From Diabrotica undecimpunctata (Eukaryota; Arthropoda; Insecta; Coleoptera; Chrysomelidae): 64,000 nucleotides of DNA. Under the pieces are notes generated by a model, which was not told the origin of the DNA, did no database searches, and worked only from the letters and a program-made list of their open reading frames with translations. The position numbers and the translations under genes were made by a program. Numbering within the stretch: position 1 is the first letter of the stretch; every line of letters starts with the position of its first letter. The stretch lies in contig NC_092804.1 in NCBI RefSeq assembly GCF_040954645.1, positions 86,359,217 through 86,423,216 on the forward strand. The letters run 5' to 3'. Shown one piece after another: positions 10,662 to 21,002 of this stretch.

Positions 10662-12105
10662 GGAATTTGGATTTCGGTCAAAATACTTGGGAATTCCAAG
10701 GTTGGCCAAATCCAAATTTCTAATTGATTCGATGCAGGGAAATTCCACTTTCACTACGTAAAACAAAGGATTTGTTTTACATAAAAGCAGGTAGATTTTC
10801 TCTCATCGATCAGTCGAGCTTGCCTCTTCTACTGTAGACCTAGTCGGTGCTATTATTGTCCCAACTAAGTTATTGTTTTATTTCTGATTTTCTGTATACC
10901 TTTTTATTTTAGCATTATTGTATATTCAGACCTTTTCAGGTTAGGATATTACATTGATCTATATTTGTTCATGTACTGATTGTTTATTTTTCTTGTATTT
11001 TGTGTCTAAGTTGTTCTTCCGTAAGTTAAGAACACTTAGAAATATTTATCTGCTTTTTCTATTTTATATTTTGATTTGTACATTGTCTAAGTAGTTCTTT
11101 CCGGTAAGTCAAAGAACTCTTAGAAATATTTTCATAATCATTGTTGCATTATTATTTCCGATATTTTATCTAAGATATTTTCTTTCTTAAGTTAAGAAAA
11201 TACTTAATACATTTGTTTCTTTCATTTTTTATTTTATGCTTTCTTCCGTAAGTCAAGAAACACTTAGCAATATTTTCACATCTTTTCTATATTTGATTTT
11301 TCTTATTTTCTATTATAAGTCGTTTCTTCCGTAAGTCAAGAAACACTTATAAATATTTGTGCATTTATTTTACTATATTTAATTCTCTTGTTTATTTTCT
11401 GTTCTAAGTTGTTTCTTCCGTAAGTCAAGAAACACTTACTTGAACTCGAAACACTTAAAGACATATTTCTATAATCTGTTTCATTTTTGCATTTCTCGTT
11501 TTATATTTTGAGTATTTTATTTTTCCACTCTAAGTCGTTTCTTCCGTAAGTCAAGAAACACTTAGCAATATTTTCAAATCTTCTCTATATTTGATTTTTC
11601 TTATTTTCTATTATAAGTCGTTTCTTCCGTAAGTCAAGAAACACTTATAAATATTTGTGCATTTATTTTACAATAAATTTAATTCTCTTGTTTATTTTCT
11701 GTTCTAAGTTGTTTCTTCCGTAAGTCAAGAAACACTTAGACATATTTCTATAATCTGTTTCATTTTTGCATTTCTCGTTTTATATTTTAAGTATTTTATT
11801 TTTCCACTCTAAGTCGTTTCTTCCGTAAGTCAAGAAACACTTAGAAATATTTCCATATTTTACTCTCACATTTACATATTTCATTTATCTATATTTCTGT
11901 CCTAAGTTGTTTCTTCCGTAAGTCAAGAAACACTTAGAAACATTTTTTTCTTTGCATTATATTTGTATACCATTTAATTTAATTGTTTACTAAGTTATCC
12001 CTTCCGTAAGTCAAGGAATACTTAGATCATTTTTACCTATCTGTTTTCCATTTTTGCTCTGTTACTTTGTAACTGTTCCTTGGAACCGTTACCTATAACA
12101 GATAT
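10662..12105 (+). repeat. 5' LTR of element B (truncated at its 5' end)
   Basis: It matches 14409 onward of the right LTR. It contains 12 hairpins (see the next entry). The right boundary is uncertain: a TTTGTCA followed by TGGAACTG near 12100-12115 could be the LTR end and a primer-binding site, but an imperfect upstream twin (TGGAACCGTTACCTATAACA, about 12082) makes this tentative. Confidence 0.65.
11006..12025 (+). repeat. Array of 12 hairpins in LTR A of element B
   Basis: Hairpins begin near 11006, 11087, 11170, 11239, 11312, 11404, 11530, 11611, 11704, 11808, 11902 and 11990, about 90 bp apart in T-rich spacers. The consensus is left arm CTAAGTTGTTTCTT, loop CCGTAAGTC and right arm AAGAAACACTTAG, giving a 13 bp stem with one bulged base. 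Variant hairpins change both arms together: AGTTCTTT with AAAGAACT (11087), ATATTTTCTT with AAGAAAATA (11170), TATAAG with CTTATA (11312, 11611). The fourth has lost most of its left arm, and its partner at 14986 is complete. Confidence 0.93.
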
Positions 12106-12171
12106 TTGTCACTGGAACTGTTATTTATAACAGCGGTAGTATTTAACCTTTCTACCAGCGACAAACCAAAG

Positions 12172-13122
12172 ATGGTGAATACCCGATCCAATTCCGGGGA
12201 TAGGAAGAAGCCCGAAGAGCCGGCGATGGGTCCTACAGGCCCAAATGCCCCCTCTCGGCAACATGGCGCCCAACCCACAAAATTCGAATCCACGACCCCA
12301 GGACCGTCCTCAAGCCAGCCTTCCACAGCTGACTTTATCTCTGCCCTAATGCAAGCGATGACGGCCCTATCCACTACGCAAGGCACTACACCCCAGATGC
12401 CTCAACCTGAGCCACCGAAGCCCAGGATTACATATACGAAGCCCCCTCAATTCTCAGGCCGGGACACCGAGAATCCGCTCAGCTTTTCGACAAAAGCTGA
12501 GAATTTCTTAATCAAACATAACGTAGACGAGGACCAATGGATCGACTACCTCATAGACAACTCTCTCCACGGCGATGCGAAGAAATGGGCTCAGAAATTC
12601 TCATACACGGACCTGCCATACACCACATTTCGAGACCGTCTCCTAAGGAGATACAATGACCCTGCCACAATTTCAACCCTGACGTCGAAGCTTCATGGAG
12701 AACATCAACGTAGAGACGAATCCACGGAGGAGTTCATTAACCAGAAATCTGCCTTATTCAGACGTCTCATGCCACATACCCCCGAGGACCAGAGGTGTAT
12801 AACGATAGCGAACTTACTGAGACCCGACATAGCGATCTGCCTGAGAGCGAACATCCCCAGGACCGAGGAAGACCTTCTGACAATCGCCCAGGGCATGGAA
12901 TCTGACATCCGCCGGACCGGCAAACCCCAGCAGCATCAGCAGCAGCAGCAGCAGCTGCAACAACAGCCGTACCGTCCCCCACGTCAGGATAACGCTCCAC
13001 GACACCCTGAGGCGATAGACGAATGGAGGAACCCCAGCGGACAGTACAGGATGCCATCAATGAACCAACCACCACCTCCAACCCCACAGAACCAGGGAAA
13101 CGCCAATCGGGGCGCCAACTGA
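12172..13122 (+). CDS. gag of element B
   Basis: A 316-residue structural polyprotein by position and pattern. The ATG at 12172 is chosen because the frame opens in the leader and this Met begins the repeated coding stub. It starts with a low-complexity proline/serine-rich stretch. A Ty3/gypsy retrotransposon gag domain follows (about residues 90-250) with PPQFSGRDTENPLSFSTKAE and the FRDRLLRRYNDP type helix. The end is glutamine-rich (CAG repeats near 12930-12970) and proline-rich. No zinc knuckle is seen. Protease lies in the -1 frame and overlaps the last codons. Confidence 0.82.
   Translation: MVNTRSNSGDRKKPEEPAMGPTGPNAPSRQHGAQPTKFESTTPGPSSSQPSTADFISALMQAMTALSTTQGTTPQMPQPEPPKPRITYTKPPQFSGRDTENPLSFSTKAENFLIKHNVDEDQWIDYLIDNSLHGDAKKWAQKFSYTDLPYTTFRDRLLRRYNDPATISTLTSKLHGEHQRRDESTEEFINQKSALFRRLMPHTPEDQRCITIANLLRPDIAICLRANIPRTEEDLLTIAQGMESDIRRTGKPQQHQQQQQQLQQQPYRPPRQDNAPRHPEAIDEWRNPSGQYRMPSMNQPPPPTPQNQGNANRGAN
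13095..13101 (+). promoter_or_regulatory. -1 frameshift heptamer, gag/protease of element B
   Basis: G GGA AAC lies in the gag frame, seven codons before the gag stop at 13120-13122. Protease is open in the -1 frame across this site. The heptamer fits X XXY YYZ. The same heptamer occurs at the equivalent place in element D. Confidence 0.7.
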
Positions 13123-13987
13123 ACCCTGTTGTGACGATGGTGCCCCAACTCAATCCTATTCAGGTACAACCCTCGACAGAAGGCCTCCCCCAACTCTATG
13201 GAAGGATCAACGGGCAGCAAGTGAAGATTTTGGTCGACACCGGTGCCTCCGGGAACTTCGTTCACCAGAGGTTGATCCAGAGACGGGACTTGCACCGAGG
13301 ACCAGGACTGGTTCAGCTGGCATGCAGGGCAGCACATCCCGCACCCTAGGGACTGCTGCAGTCAATATGAACATTGACACTCTGGACACGACTGTAAACT
13401 GCATGGTTATGGAGGATTTGAACCACGACGTTGTGTTAGGGATGCCTTGGTTGGAGCAGGAAGAGGCCAATGTAGACATACCCCGAAAATGTCTACACTC
13501 TGGTACTGCCTGCCGAACCACCATCTACTGGGCGACCCCAGCAGAAAGGCAAGCCAAACCACAACAGCTGGAATTCCATCAAACCCCATCCCAACAAGCA
13601 GAGCAGTCAACCCAAGAGGACAATGAAGTATTAGACAACCGTCCACGTCAGCAGACCAATGAAGAAACTGAAACAGCGGACATCAGTACAGGCACACCCG
13701 AAGAAGAAGAAGAAGCCTACGGCGTTCCATTACTAGAGACGATGGAGGACGTCGACGAGGAGGAAGAACCTAGCCTGACAGCAGATGACATGCCAGACGC
13801 CGAATGCCTTCTACTGATAGAGACAATGGAGCACGGCGACGAGGAGGAGGACACCGACCCCATCCTCGACGGTCCGGTCGACGTACCACTCCGAGAGGAA
13901 ATCCGGAGAAGTCACCGGACACACAAGAGAAAGAAACGACTTCGGAGACGCGAGCAGCAAGCTGACCCCTCCGGACAGACGGGATGA
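13102..13987 (+). pseudogene. Aspartic protease plus acidic tail of element B
   Basis: The -1 frame gives a retroviral-type aspartic protease: YGRINGQQVKILVDTGASGNF, then a shift near 13310-13325 into a second frame that carries the rest of the fold and VVLGMPWLEQ. The frame continues to 13987 as a tail of about 170 residues, very acidic (runs of E and D) and ending in a basic RRSHRTHKRKKRLRR stretch. No RT motif follows, where an autonomous element would have RT. The single frameshift within protease means this copy does not make the enzyme in one piece. Confidence 0.72.
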
Positions 13988-14369
13988 AGGAAACACAGCG
14001 CAGCCGACCAAAAAAGATGACCAAGGATAAGGTCCCATTACGACACGTGGAGATATCAAGGTGAATTGAGTAGCCTTATATCTTCACGGCGTCGTAGGAC
14101 CTCCTCAGGGTGAATAAAGTAGCCCTGACGGAAGCAGACGAGCCACCCGGCACACCTGGACCACCTGGGCCTACTGGTTATACAATTATATACAATTAAG
14201 TTCAAATATCTTAAGTACAATATCTTAGTTTTTTTTATCTTAAGTCTTTTACATTATATTCTTTTAGGGTAAAAATTTTATTATTGTATTTTTTTTATTC
14301 TTAAATTGTATTTTTCTATTGTTTTAATAAATTTTCTTAGCACCGTTAGGTCTTTCAGAGGAGGGGGGA
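13988..14369 (+). other. 3' noncoding region and purine tract of element B
   Basis: AT-rich sequence without coding signal. It contains two related short blocks, GGTGAATTGAGTAGCC (14060) and GGTGAATAAAGTAGCC (14110). The run GAGGAGGGGGGA at about 14358-14369 directly precedes the LTR start TGTCCTCCGG and is the likely polypurine tract. Confidence 0.7.
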
Positions 14370-16145
14370 TGTCCTCCGGAGGCGTGACAGCCGTGCCGGA
14401 GGCATCAAGGAATTTGGATATCGGTCAAAATACTTGGGAATTCCAAGGTTGGCCAAATCCAAATTTCTAATTGATTCGATGCAGGGAAATTCCACTTTCG
14501 CTACGTAAAACAAAGGATTTATTTTACATAAAAGCAGGTAGATTTTCTCTCATCGATCAGTCGAGCTTGCCTCTTCTACTGTAGACCTAGTCGGTGCTAT
14601 TATTGTTCCAACTAAGTTATTGTTTTATTTCTGATTTTCTGTATACCTTTTTATTTTAGCATTATTGTATATTCAGACCTTTTCAGGTTAGGATATTACA
14701 TTGATCTATATTTGTTCATGTACTGATTGTTTATTTTTATTGTATTTTGTGTCTAAGTTGTTCTTCCGTAAGTTAAGAACACTTAGAAATATTTATCTGC
14801 TTTTTCTATTTTATATTTTGATTTGTACATTGTCTAAGTAGTTCTTTCCGGTAAGTCAAAGAACTCTTAGAAATATTTTCATAATCATTGTTGCATTATT
14901 ATTTCCGATATTTTATCTAAGATATTTTCTTTCTTAAGTTAAGAAAATACTTAATACATTTGTTTCTTTCATTTTCTATTTTATGCTAAGTTGTTTCTTC
15001 CGTAAGTCAAGAAACACTTAGCAATATTTTCAAATCTTTTCTATATTTGATTTTTCTTATTTTCTATTATAAGTCGTTTCTTCCGTAAGTCAAGAAACAC
15101 TTATAAATATTTGTGCATTTATTTTACAATAAATTTAATTCTCTTGTTTATTTTCTGTTCTAAGTTGTTTCTTCCGTAAGTCAAGAAACACTTAGACATA
15201 TTTCTATAATCTGTTTCATTTTTGCATTTCTCGTTTTATATTTTGAGTATTTTATTTTTCCACTCTAAGTCGTTTCTTCCGTAAGTCAAGAAACACTTAG
15301 AAATATTTCCATATTTTACTCTCACATTTACATATTTCATTTATCTATATTTCTGTCCTAAGTTGTTTCTTCCGTAAGTCAAGAAACACTTATAAATATT
15401 TGTGCATTTATTTTACAATAAATTTAATTCTCTTGTTTATTTTCTGTTCTAAGTTGTTTCTTCCGTAAGTCAAGAAACACTTAGACATATTTCTATAATC
15501 TGTTTCATTTTTGCATTTCTCGTTTTATATTTTAAGTATTTTATTTTTCCACTCTAAGTCGTTTCTTCCGTAAGTCAAGAAACACTTAGAAATATTTCCA
15601 TATTTTACTCTCACATTTACATATTTCATTTATCTATATTTCTGTCCTAAGTTGTTTCTTCCGTAAGTCAAGAAACACTTATAAATATTTGTGCATTTAT
15701 TTTACAATAAATTTAATTCTCTTGTTTATTTTCTGTTCTAAGTTGTTTCTTCCGTAAGTCAAGAAACACTTAGACATATTTCTATAATCTGTTTCATTTT
15801 TGCATTTCTCGTTTTATATTTTAAGTATTTTATTTTTCCACTCTAAGTCGTTTCTTCCGTAAGTCAAGAAACACTTAGAAATATTTCCATATTTTACTCT
15901 CACATTTACATATTTCATTTATCTATATTTCTGTCCTAAGTTGTTTCTTCCGTAAGTCAAGAAACACTTAGAAACATTTTTTTCTTTGCATTATATTTTT
16001 ATACCATTTAATTTAATTGTTTACTAAGTTATCCCTTCCGTAAGTCAAGGAATACTTAGATCATTTTTACCTATCTGTTTTCCATTTTTGCTCTGTTACT
16101 TTGTAACTGTTCCTTGGAACCGTTACCTATAACAGATATTTGTCA
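14370..16145 (+). repeat. 3' LTR of element B
   Basis: It begins TGTCCTCCGGAGGCGTGACA after the purine tract. It is a long LTR of about 1.77 kb and is longer than the left one because its hairpin array is expanded. The right edge is tentative, as for the left LTR. Confidence 0.7.
14753..16059 (+). repeat. Array of 15 hairpins in LTR B of element B
   Basis: Hairpins begin near 14753, 14834, 14917, 14986, 15069, 15160, 15264, 15357, 15449, 15552, 15646, 15738, 15841, 15935 and 16024. The first three and the last correspond one to one with the left array. In the middle a three-hairpin block repeats with a period of about 289 bp (15357, 15646, 15935), which explains the extra hairpins. Most loops keep CCGTAAGTC. 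Confidence 0.93.
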
Positions 16146-16297
16146 CTGGAACTGTTATTTATAACAGCGGTAGTATTTAACCTTTCTACCAGCGACAAAC
16201 CAAAGATGGTGAATACCCGATCCAATTCCGGGGATAGGAAGAAGCCCGAAGAGCCGGCGATGGGTCCTACAGGCCCAAATGCCCCCTCTCGGCAACA
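16146..16297 (+). pseudogene. Leader and gag stub of a second element B copy
   Basis: It repeats 12106-12263, including the gag ATG (at 16206) and about 30 codons, then ends at GGCAACA, after which the sequence is unrelated. Confidence 0.85.
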
Positions 16298-16452
16298 GGA
16301 TTATGTTATCTAATGCTAATTGCCTCAAGGCATTTTTTAGATAGGAACTTTACATTTTAGGAACATATAATATGTTGGGCATTATTATAATAAAGTTGTT
16401 GCAACGACTTTAAACATCTACAATTTATTTATTTATGAGATGAGGCCGAATA

Positions 16453-16759
16453 TAATCTTAAGATCAAACGAACTTAACTGAAGTTCGATCTTGATTATAT
16501 GAGGCCTCATCGAAATAAAGAAGTCCCAACCCACCCTAACATTTTGGAAAAATGCCCATAATATGTTGCAACAACAACTTTCAAATAGACTGAAGAGTAT
16601 GGACCAGAGACGCTGGGAAGAGGTTTCGAGTAGTTGTTTATACTTTAAAGTGTGAGTAATTAGCCAGAGGCGGAGGTACTAAAATTAATTTATTTATTTC
16701 GATGAGGCCTCATATAATCAAGATCGAACTTCAGGTAAGTTCGTTTGATCTTAAGATTA
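16453..16759. repeat. Foldback (inverted-repeat) element
   Basis: Arms at about 16453-16519 and 16691-16759 are near-perfect reverse complements (roughly 66 bp, about one mismatch) around a ~170 bp spacer. Each arm also holds an internal dyad, CGAACTT...AAGTTCG. A second weaker inverted pair flanks it (AAAGTTGTTGCAAC near 16394 and GTTGCAACAACAACTTT near 16565). No coding sequence. It is probably a MITE-like element, possibly compound. Confidence 0.8.
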
Positions 16760-16821
16760 ATACAGAAAAAAATATGACATGTCGCATGTAAAATATTGAA
16801 CATATGCTACACATGCAATAA

Positions 16822-17362
16822 TCTTATATACTAAAACGCTAAGCCCTTTTCTTGTCCACCACTTTACTCAAAAACCATATTAGATAATTAAAATATTTTT
16901 TCAGAATATTATTAGTATTACGTATGAAATTGTCAAGATATACTTTTGGTACAAAAATTCACTTCCGGTTTTGAGATGACCGGAAGTTAAAATTTACTTT
17001 AAGTTTTAGACCACACAATGTATATATGGATCTAAAGGTCTCGTCGAGACGAATCTAAATATGTACTTCCGGTTGCGATCCAAGACCGAAAGTGACTCGA
17101 AACGCGCATAAAACGTCAAGATAGAGCAAATCTGATACCGGATTCGTGATCAGTATGCAAAATTAACTGCTAAATGATAACATTGTAACAAAAAACATTG
17201 TTTTCGACGAAATATTTCGTGATATTTAATACACTTTTTACTTGCATTATTATTGATGAATGTTATGTATATTCTTGCTTATATTGTTTGTATTGATCTT
17301 TTAATTTTTCTCGCAAAATAAAAATTTCATTTAAAAAACTCGATGTCGAGTTGGTCCGCTAG
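16822..17362 (+). mobile_element. Non-autonomous Helitron
   Basis: It begins TCTTATATACTAAAAC after an A and ends CTAG before a T, so the host site reads A/T. A perfect 7 bp hairpin, AACTCGA-TG-TCGAGTT (17337-17352), sits six bases before CTAG. The TC start, subterminal hairpin, CTRR end and A/T target are the standard Helitron signature. It is 541 bp without coding capacity and has several ACTTCCGG boxes inside. Confidence 0.68.
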
Positions 17363-17700
17363 TAATATTTAAGTTATATATTAGAGTTCTTTACACGAGG
17401 CATTAAAAGCGGTTATTACATAAATGATATTAAACTTATTGCCAATGCGAAAAACAAAGTAGAATAGACTAAAAATAGAAATATTATTGTCGTAAAATAT
17501 AAACCTAATATAAACATAATATAGTACTAAAGATAATGATAATAGTCGTTGAATTGATCATCTACCCTAACAGTGCAAATCTTTAAGTGTCAATGTCAGA
17601 TTCTGATTCAAATTTTAAGTCAAATTCATGTTGGTTGGTGGAAAAGGTGAAGAGATGGATAGACGTTTCTGCGTTATTATTTTTTCTCTGATCTAGGGTT
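17363..17700. other. AT-rich spacer, nothing recognised
   Basis: Low-complexity AT-rich sequence between the Helitron and the BEL/Pao fragment. No repeats or reading frames worth naming. Confidence 0.5.
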
Positions 17701-19110
17701 CGCAGACTGGGAGCTAGTGTGGTTAATTTGAGGTCACGCCTTTATTTTGTCTTCTTATATGACCATAATTGGACCGACTGTATTTCCATAAAGAAATTAA
17801 TATTAATATTATTAATGATAATACGTCTATCTTCTCTACCTTTTGGTATCGCGGGTCTGCTTATAAGACGTTTCTTTCATTGTATTCTTCTAATTGTATT
17901 TCCTGTTCTATTAAGTCTTTGTCTTTGTTCTGGTAAGTTCCCAAGATTGTCGCCGCTTGTTCCGTAATGAATGAGCATTGAAAACCTACGTCTATTTGAG
18001 CTCTCATTAAGTGAGAGCTTTATCCTTTTTGCTCACGATTGCCGTGGCAAGTAAGGCACAGTTTACTGAGTTCTGTCCTCGATGCTGTGTATTGCCATTT
18101 CTGTTCCCATTATTTTCTTGAGCATATTCTCGCCTTCCGTTATTCGGTTTTTTTCTATTGCCCGAATAACCTTTTCCTCTCTTATTCCTATCAGGGTGGT
18201 ATTCATTTCTCCTGTTGTTTGGATCTCTTCCACTGCCCGAACTTCCGAATTCGCTCCCGTTTCTTTCAAGGATATTTTTTTTTCTTCTGTCATTTGGGTT
18301 TCTTCTATTACCCAAATATTTAGGTTCAAAATGTATCAGTGTGTGGTGTTCTCTACTACATTGTCTACGGCTCTGCTGGGAGAAACATTCCGACTCCTTT
18401 CTATGTGATAGGCAATTTGTCCACAATTGTTTTTCCTTTATTATTTTGTTTCTGTCCTTGTACTGAGCTCTAGAAACTCATTGCATTACACTATGGTCTC
18501 GGTTGGACATTATACAATGTATTTTTGACTTCCTTAATTCTCCTCCTTGAATTCCTTGGTTCCTTTCTGATTCCAACAACTCTAACGTTTGAAATCTTCT
18601 TTGTAAAAAGGTGTGCGTTGACTTATAGGTCAGTATCTCTCTACTATCTCCAATGTGATTTTCATACAATCTCCTGGTTTCGTTATCCAATTTTGTTATA
18701 CTTATTCTGGCTATTATTGGGCTCCAGGCTTCCGTTTGATTCCTAGACCTCCGATTGCTTCTAAGCATCCATGAAATATGTCGTGTATTGTTTTTAAAGC
18801 TCTAGACGATGCTTCCTTTACTTCTTGTATTTGGAGCATCCTGTCAATTAAATGAAACAATATCATCCTTGGGTTTCATACCATTCTCTAAGCATTGTCC
18901 AGGCTACTTTATAATGTGCATCTATTATAAATGTTGTATCATTCTGTTAGCCTTTTCTTTTAATTGTGTTTTGAGGTACTGCATTTTTTCCGTATTGGAT
19001 AGTTGCTTATTTTCATGAACTAATTTTGTAAATAAATCTATGTCCATGTCTCATATTTTCCATCAAATACAGGTATTTTCACTTGTGACAGAGTTAGAAC
19101 TTTCCTTCTT
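17700..19110 (-). pseudogene. BEL/Pao gag-protease fragment
   Basis: Read on the minus strand, the frames give in order: [10 protein letters not shown] (about 19085), [16 protein letters not shown] (about 19015), a KLDNETRRLYENHIGDS block (18768-18478), an Asn/Arg-rich segment (18426-18020), a CALLATAIV stretch and a QCSFITEQAA protease-like motif (about 17960). This is the layout of a BEL/Pao gag followed by its aspartic protease. Many frameshifts and stops are present, and the protease DSG is damaged (DVG). No RT or LTRs are visible. The next element begins immediately to the right. Confidence 0.62.
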
Positions 19111-19171
19111 TGTATAGAATCCGGCCGTTGTAACGAGTCCTTCACTTAACCAATTCAATAACAACAAGAAA

Positions 19172-20330
19172 ATGAAGGAACGCATAGAAAAGTATGAAAA
19201 GGAAATAAAAGAATGTTTGACAATGATAAAGAACGAAACGAAAGAACAAGAATGAAAATTCAAAATAAAATGAAGAATATACACAATTGCCAGAGAAAGC
19301 AACTAGAGAACTTAGAAACCAAATTTGAAAACGCGTTACAAGAAGACATGCGAGAAATGGAAAGAAAATGGAGGAAATCAAGAATCAACAAAATTCCGGG
19401 GAAAGAAGGGAAACGATTATCCATAGTACAGAGGAAGTGAAAATAGGGTTTGGCCGGGATGTAAGAAAATTACACCCAGTGCCCTTCATAAATAATTTAA
19501 AAAAGAAAGTACAATACATCAGACATTTTGAAGCAGCAAAAGAAATTATCAGAAACCATCTGAAAGATGAGGCAAGTCTATGGTTTGACAGCAAAGAGGA
19601 AGCGTTTGACAGTTGGCACAAATTTGAACGCACATTTTTAAGTTATTTCTGGAGAAAATCCAACAATTACAAGTAAACAAGGAATTTCAAAATGGGAAGT
19701 ACCATGAGAAGATAAGTATCTCAGAGAAAATGTACGCACTACAGTTAGTAGAGCTGATTGCAAGACATTTTGAAGATAAACTTGAATATCACATCAATCT
19801 ACAAAACTATAAAGACATCGATAGCTTATGCTAATTTCTACAAATAAGGGAATTACGTATGCATGAAAGAAGGGCAAGACGATCTCAAGAAAACTACAGA
19901 CACCGCGAAACTCAAGAATACAGAGATAGAGGACAAAATTTTAGGAGGAATTATACAAAACGAGAATTTATGCCAAGGAGGGAAAACGAAAGTAGACAAA
20001 ACGGAAGAGAAAACTATGAACTCAGAAATCGACAATGGAACGAGGACAGGTATCGAGAAAATCAGAACAGAAACAACAACCGCACATATCAAGAAAACAG
20101 ATATAATAACCGACGAAATGAACAGGAACCTCGCGGAAACCGATACGGTACTGATAGACCAAAAGAAAACAAAAGAGAGATAAATAATACTCAAATAGAA
20201 GAATATGAAGATGAGAGACAAAGCGACGGGCGAAAAGCACAGAAGAACAACAGGTGTGTTTTCACGAAGGCGCTCACTAAAAACAAAAAACCAAACAGGA
20301 ATCTTTTGTCACCCCAAGGAGTTTATTAAA
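19172..20330 (+). pseudogene. gag remnant of the element C relative
   Basis: Coiled-coil Lys/Glu-rich pieces (19172-19440), then a capsid segment with DEASLWFDSKEEAFDSWHKFERTF (19368-19676). After a stop come an ARHFEDKLEYHIN piece and an Arg/Asn/Glu-rich stretch to 20330. Frames change at least three times. Confidence 0.65.
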
Positions 20331-20398
20331 TTGGTAGAAAACAATGAAAAGAGAAATGGATTTAATTTAAAATTTGTGGATGATTTTATCAACTAGAA

Positions 20399-21002
20399 AC
20401 CAATTAAAATTATGATAGACACTGTCTTGGAAACAACACTGATCAACAGAAAATTAATAGAAGAAGTTAATTTAACAAATTTAATTTACAAAATACCTAG
20501 GGTAAATTTAGTGGGCGCAAATAAACGAACATTGGCAACTATAAATGAAGGGATATGAGTAATGGTACGATTGGGTAAGAGTTTATATGCACTACAATGT
20601 GTAATAATGCCTAACATGTCACATGACATGATTGTAGGAGTTGACGAAGTGGTAGAAAAACATGTAGTGATAGATTTCAAAAACAATACGATGAAACTAA
20701 CAGAGGAAAAAGAAGAAGAACAGGACAAGGAACATGAGAAACAAAATATGGACGAATCAGATATAGAAAAAACAGTGGAAATGAATTTGGCAACGAAGCA
20801 AGGACAAAGAAGAAAAAGGAGAAAATGTCAGAAAAAGATAGAAGAAGTTAAAACCTGGGATTCCTCAAAAGAAGAGATGAGCTCAGGGCAAGAAGGAGAC
20901 AAAATATTAACAACAAAAGAAAATGAAATTTGGGATTCCTCAACAGAAGAGATGAGCCCAAAAGAGGAAGCAGAAATAAAGTTAACAAATGAAAACGAAT
21001 AG
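20399..21002 (+). pseudogene. Protease remnant and acidic linker
   Basis: KIMIDTVLETTL stands where element C has its protease IDTGSES, so the catalytic DTG has become DTV. The frame later reads MPNMSHDMIVGVDEV, matching the second half of the fold. From 20700 it is a Glu/Lys-rich linker with a repeated WDSSxEEM motif (three copies near 20855-20955). Confidence 0.6.

Larger units (their letters stand above)
10662..16297 (+). mobile_element. Non-autonomous LTR element B (gag-protease only), tandem arrangement
   Basis: The order is truncated LTR, leader, gag, protease, 3' noncoding, purine tract, LTR, leader, gag stub. Sequence 10662-12263 repeats at 14409-16297, including leader and the first ~30 gag codons, so the second LTR is followed by the start of a second element. 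No RT, RNase H or integrase motifs lie between the LTRs. The left LTR lacks its first 39 bp, at the junction with the DIRS remnant; the right copy stops abruptly at 16297 in foreign sequence. Such a head-to-tail unit can arise by recombination between copies or from an LTR-joined circle. Confidence 0.8.

Noticed and set aside
12767..13524. Several minus-strand frames opposite gag and protease of element B
   Set aside because: Shadows of the plus-strand coding sequence; GC-rich, no motifs.
13770..14059. Minus-strand frames of 82-84 codons
   Set aside because: Antisense shadows of the acidic protease tail.
10990..16060. CRISPR-like array
   Set aside because: Repeats are regularly spaced, but spacers are themselves repeated, the context is an LTR in a eukaryote, and no cas genes occur.
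18039..18466. Plus-strand frames rich in Phe/Ser
   Set aside because: Complement of the Asn/Arg-rich BEL gag segment on the minus strand.
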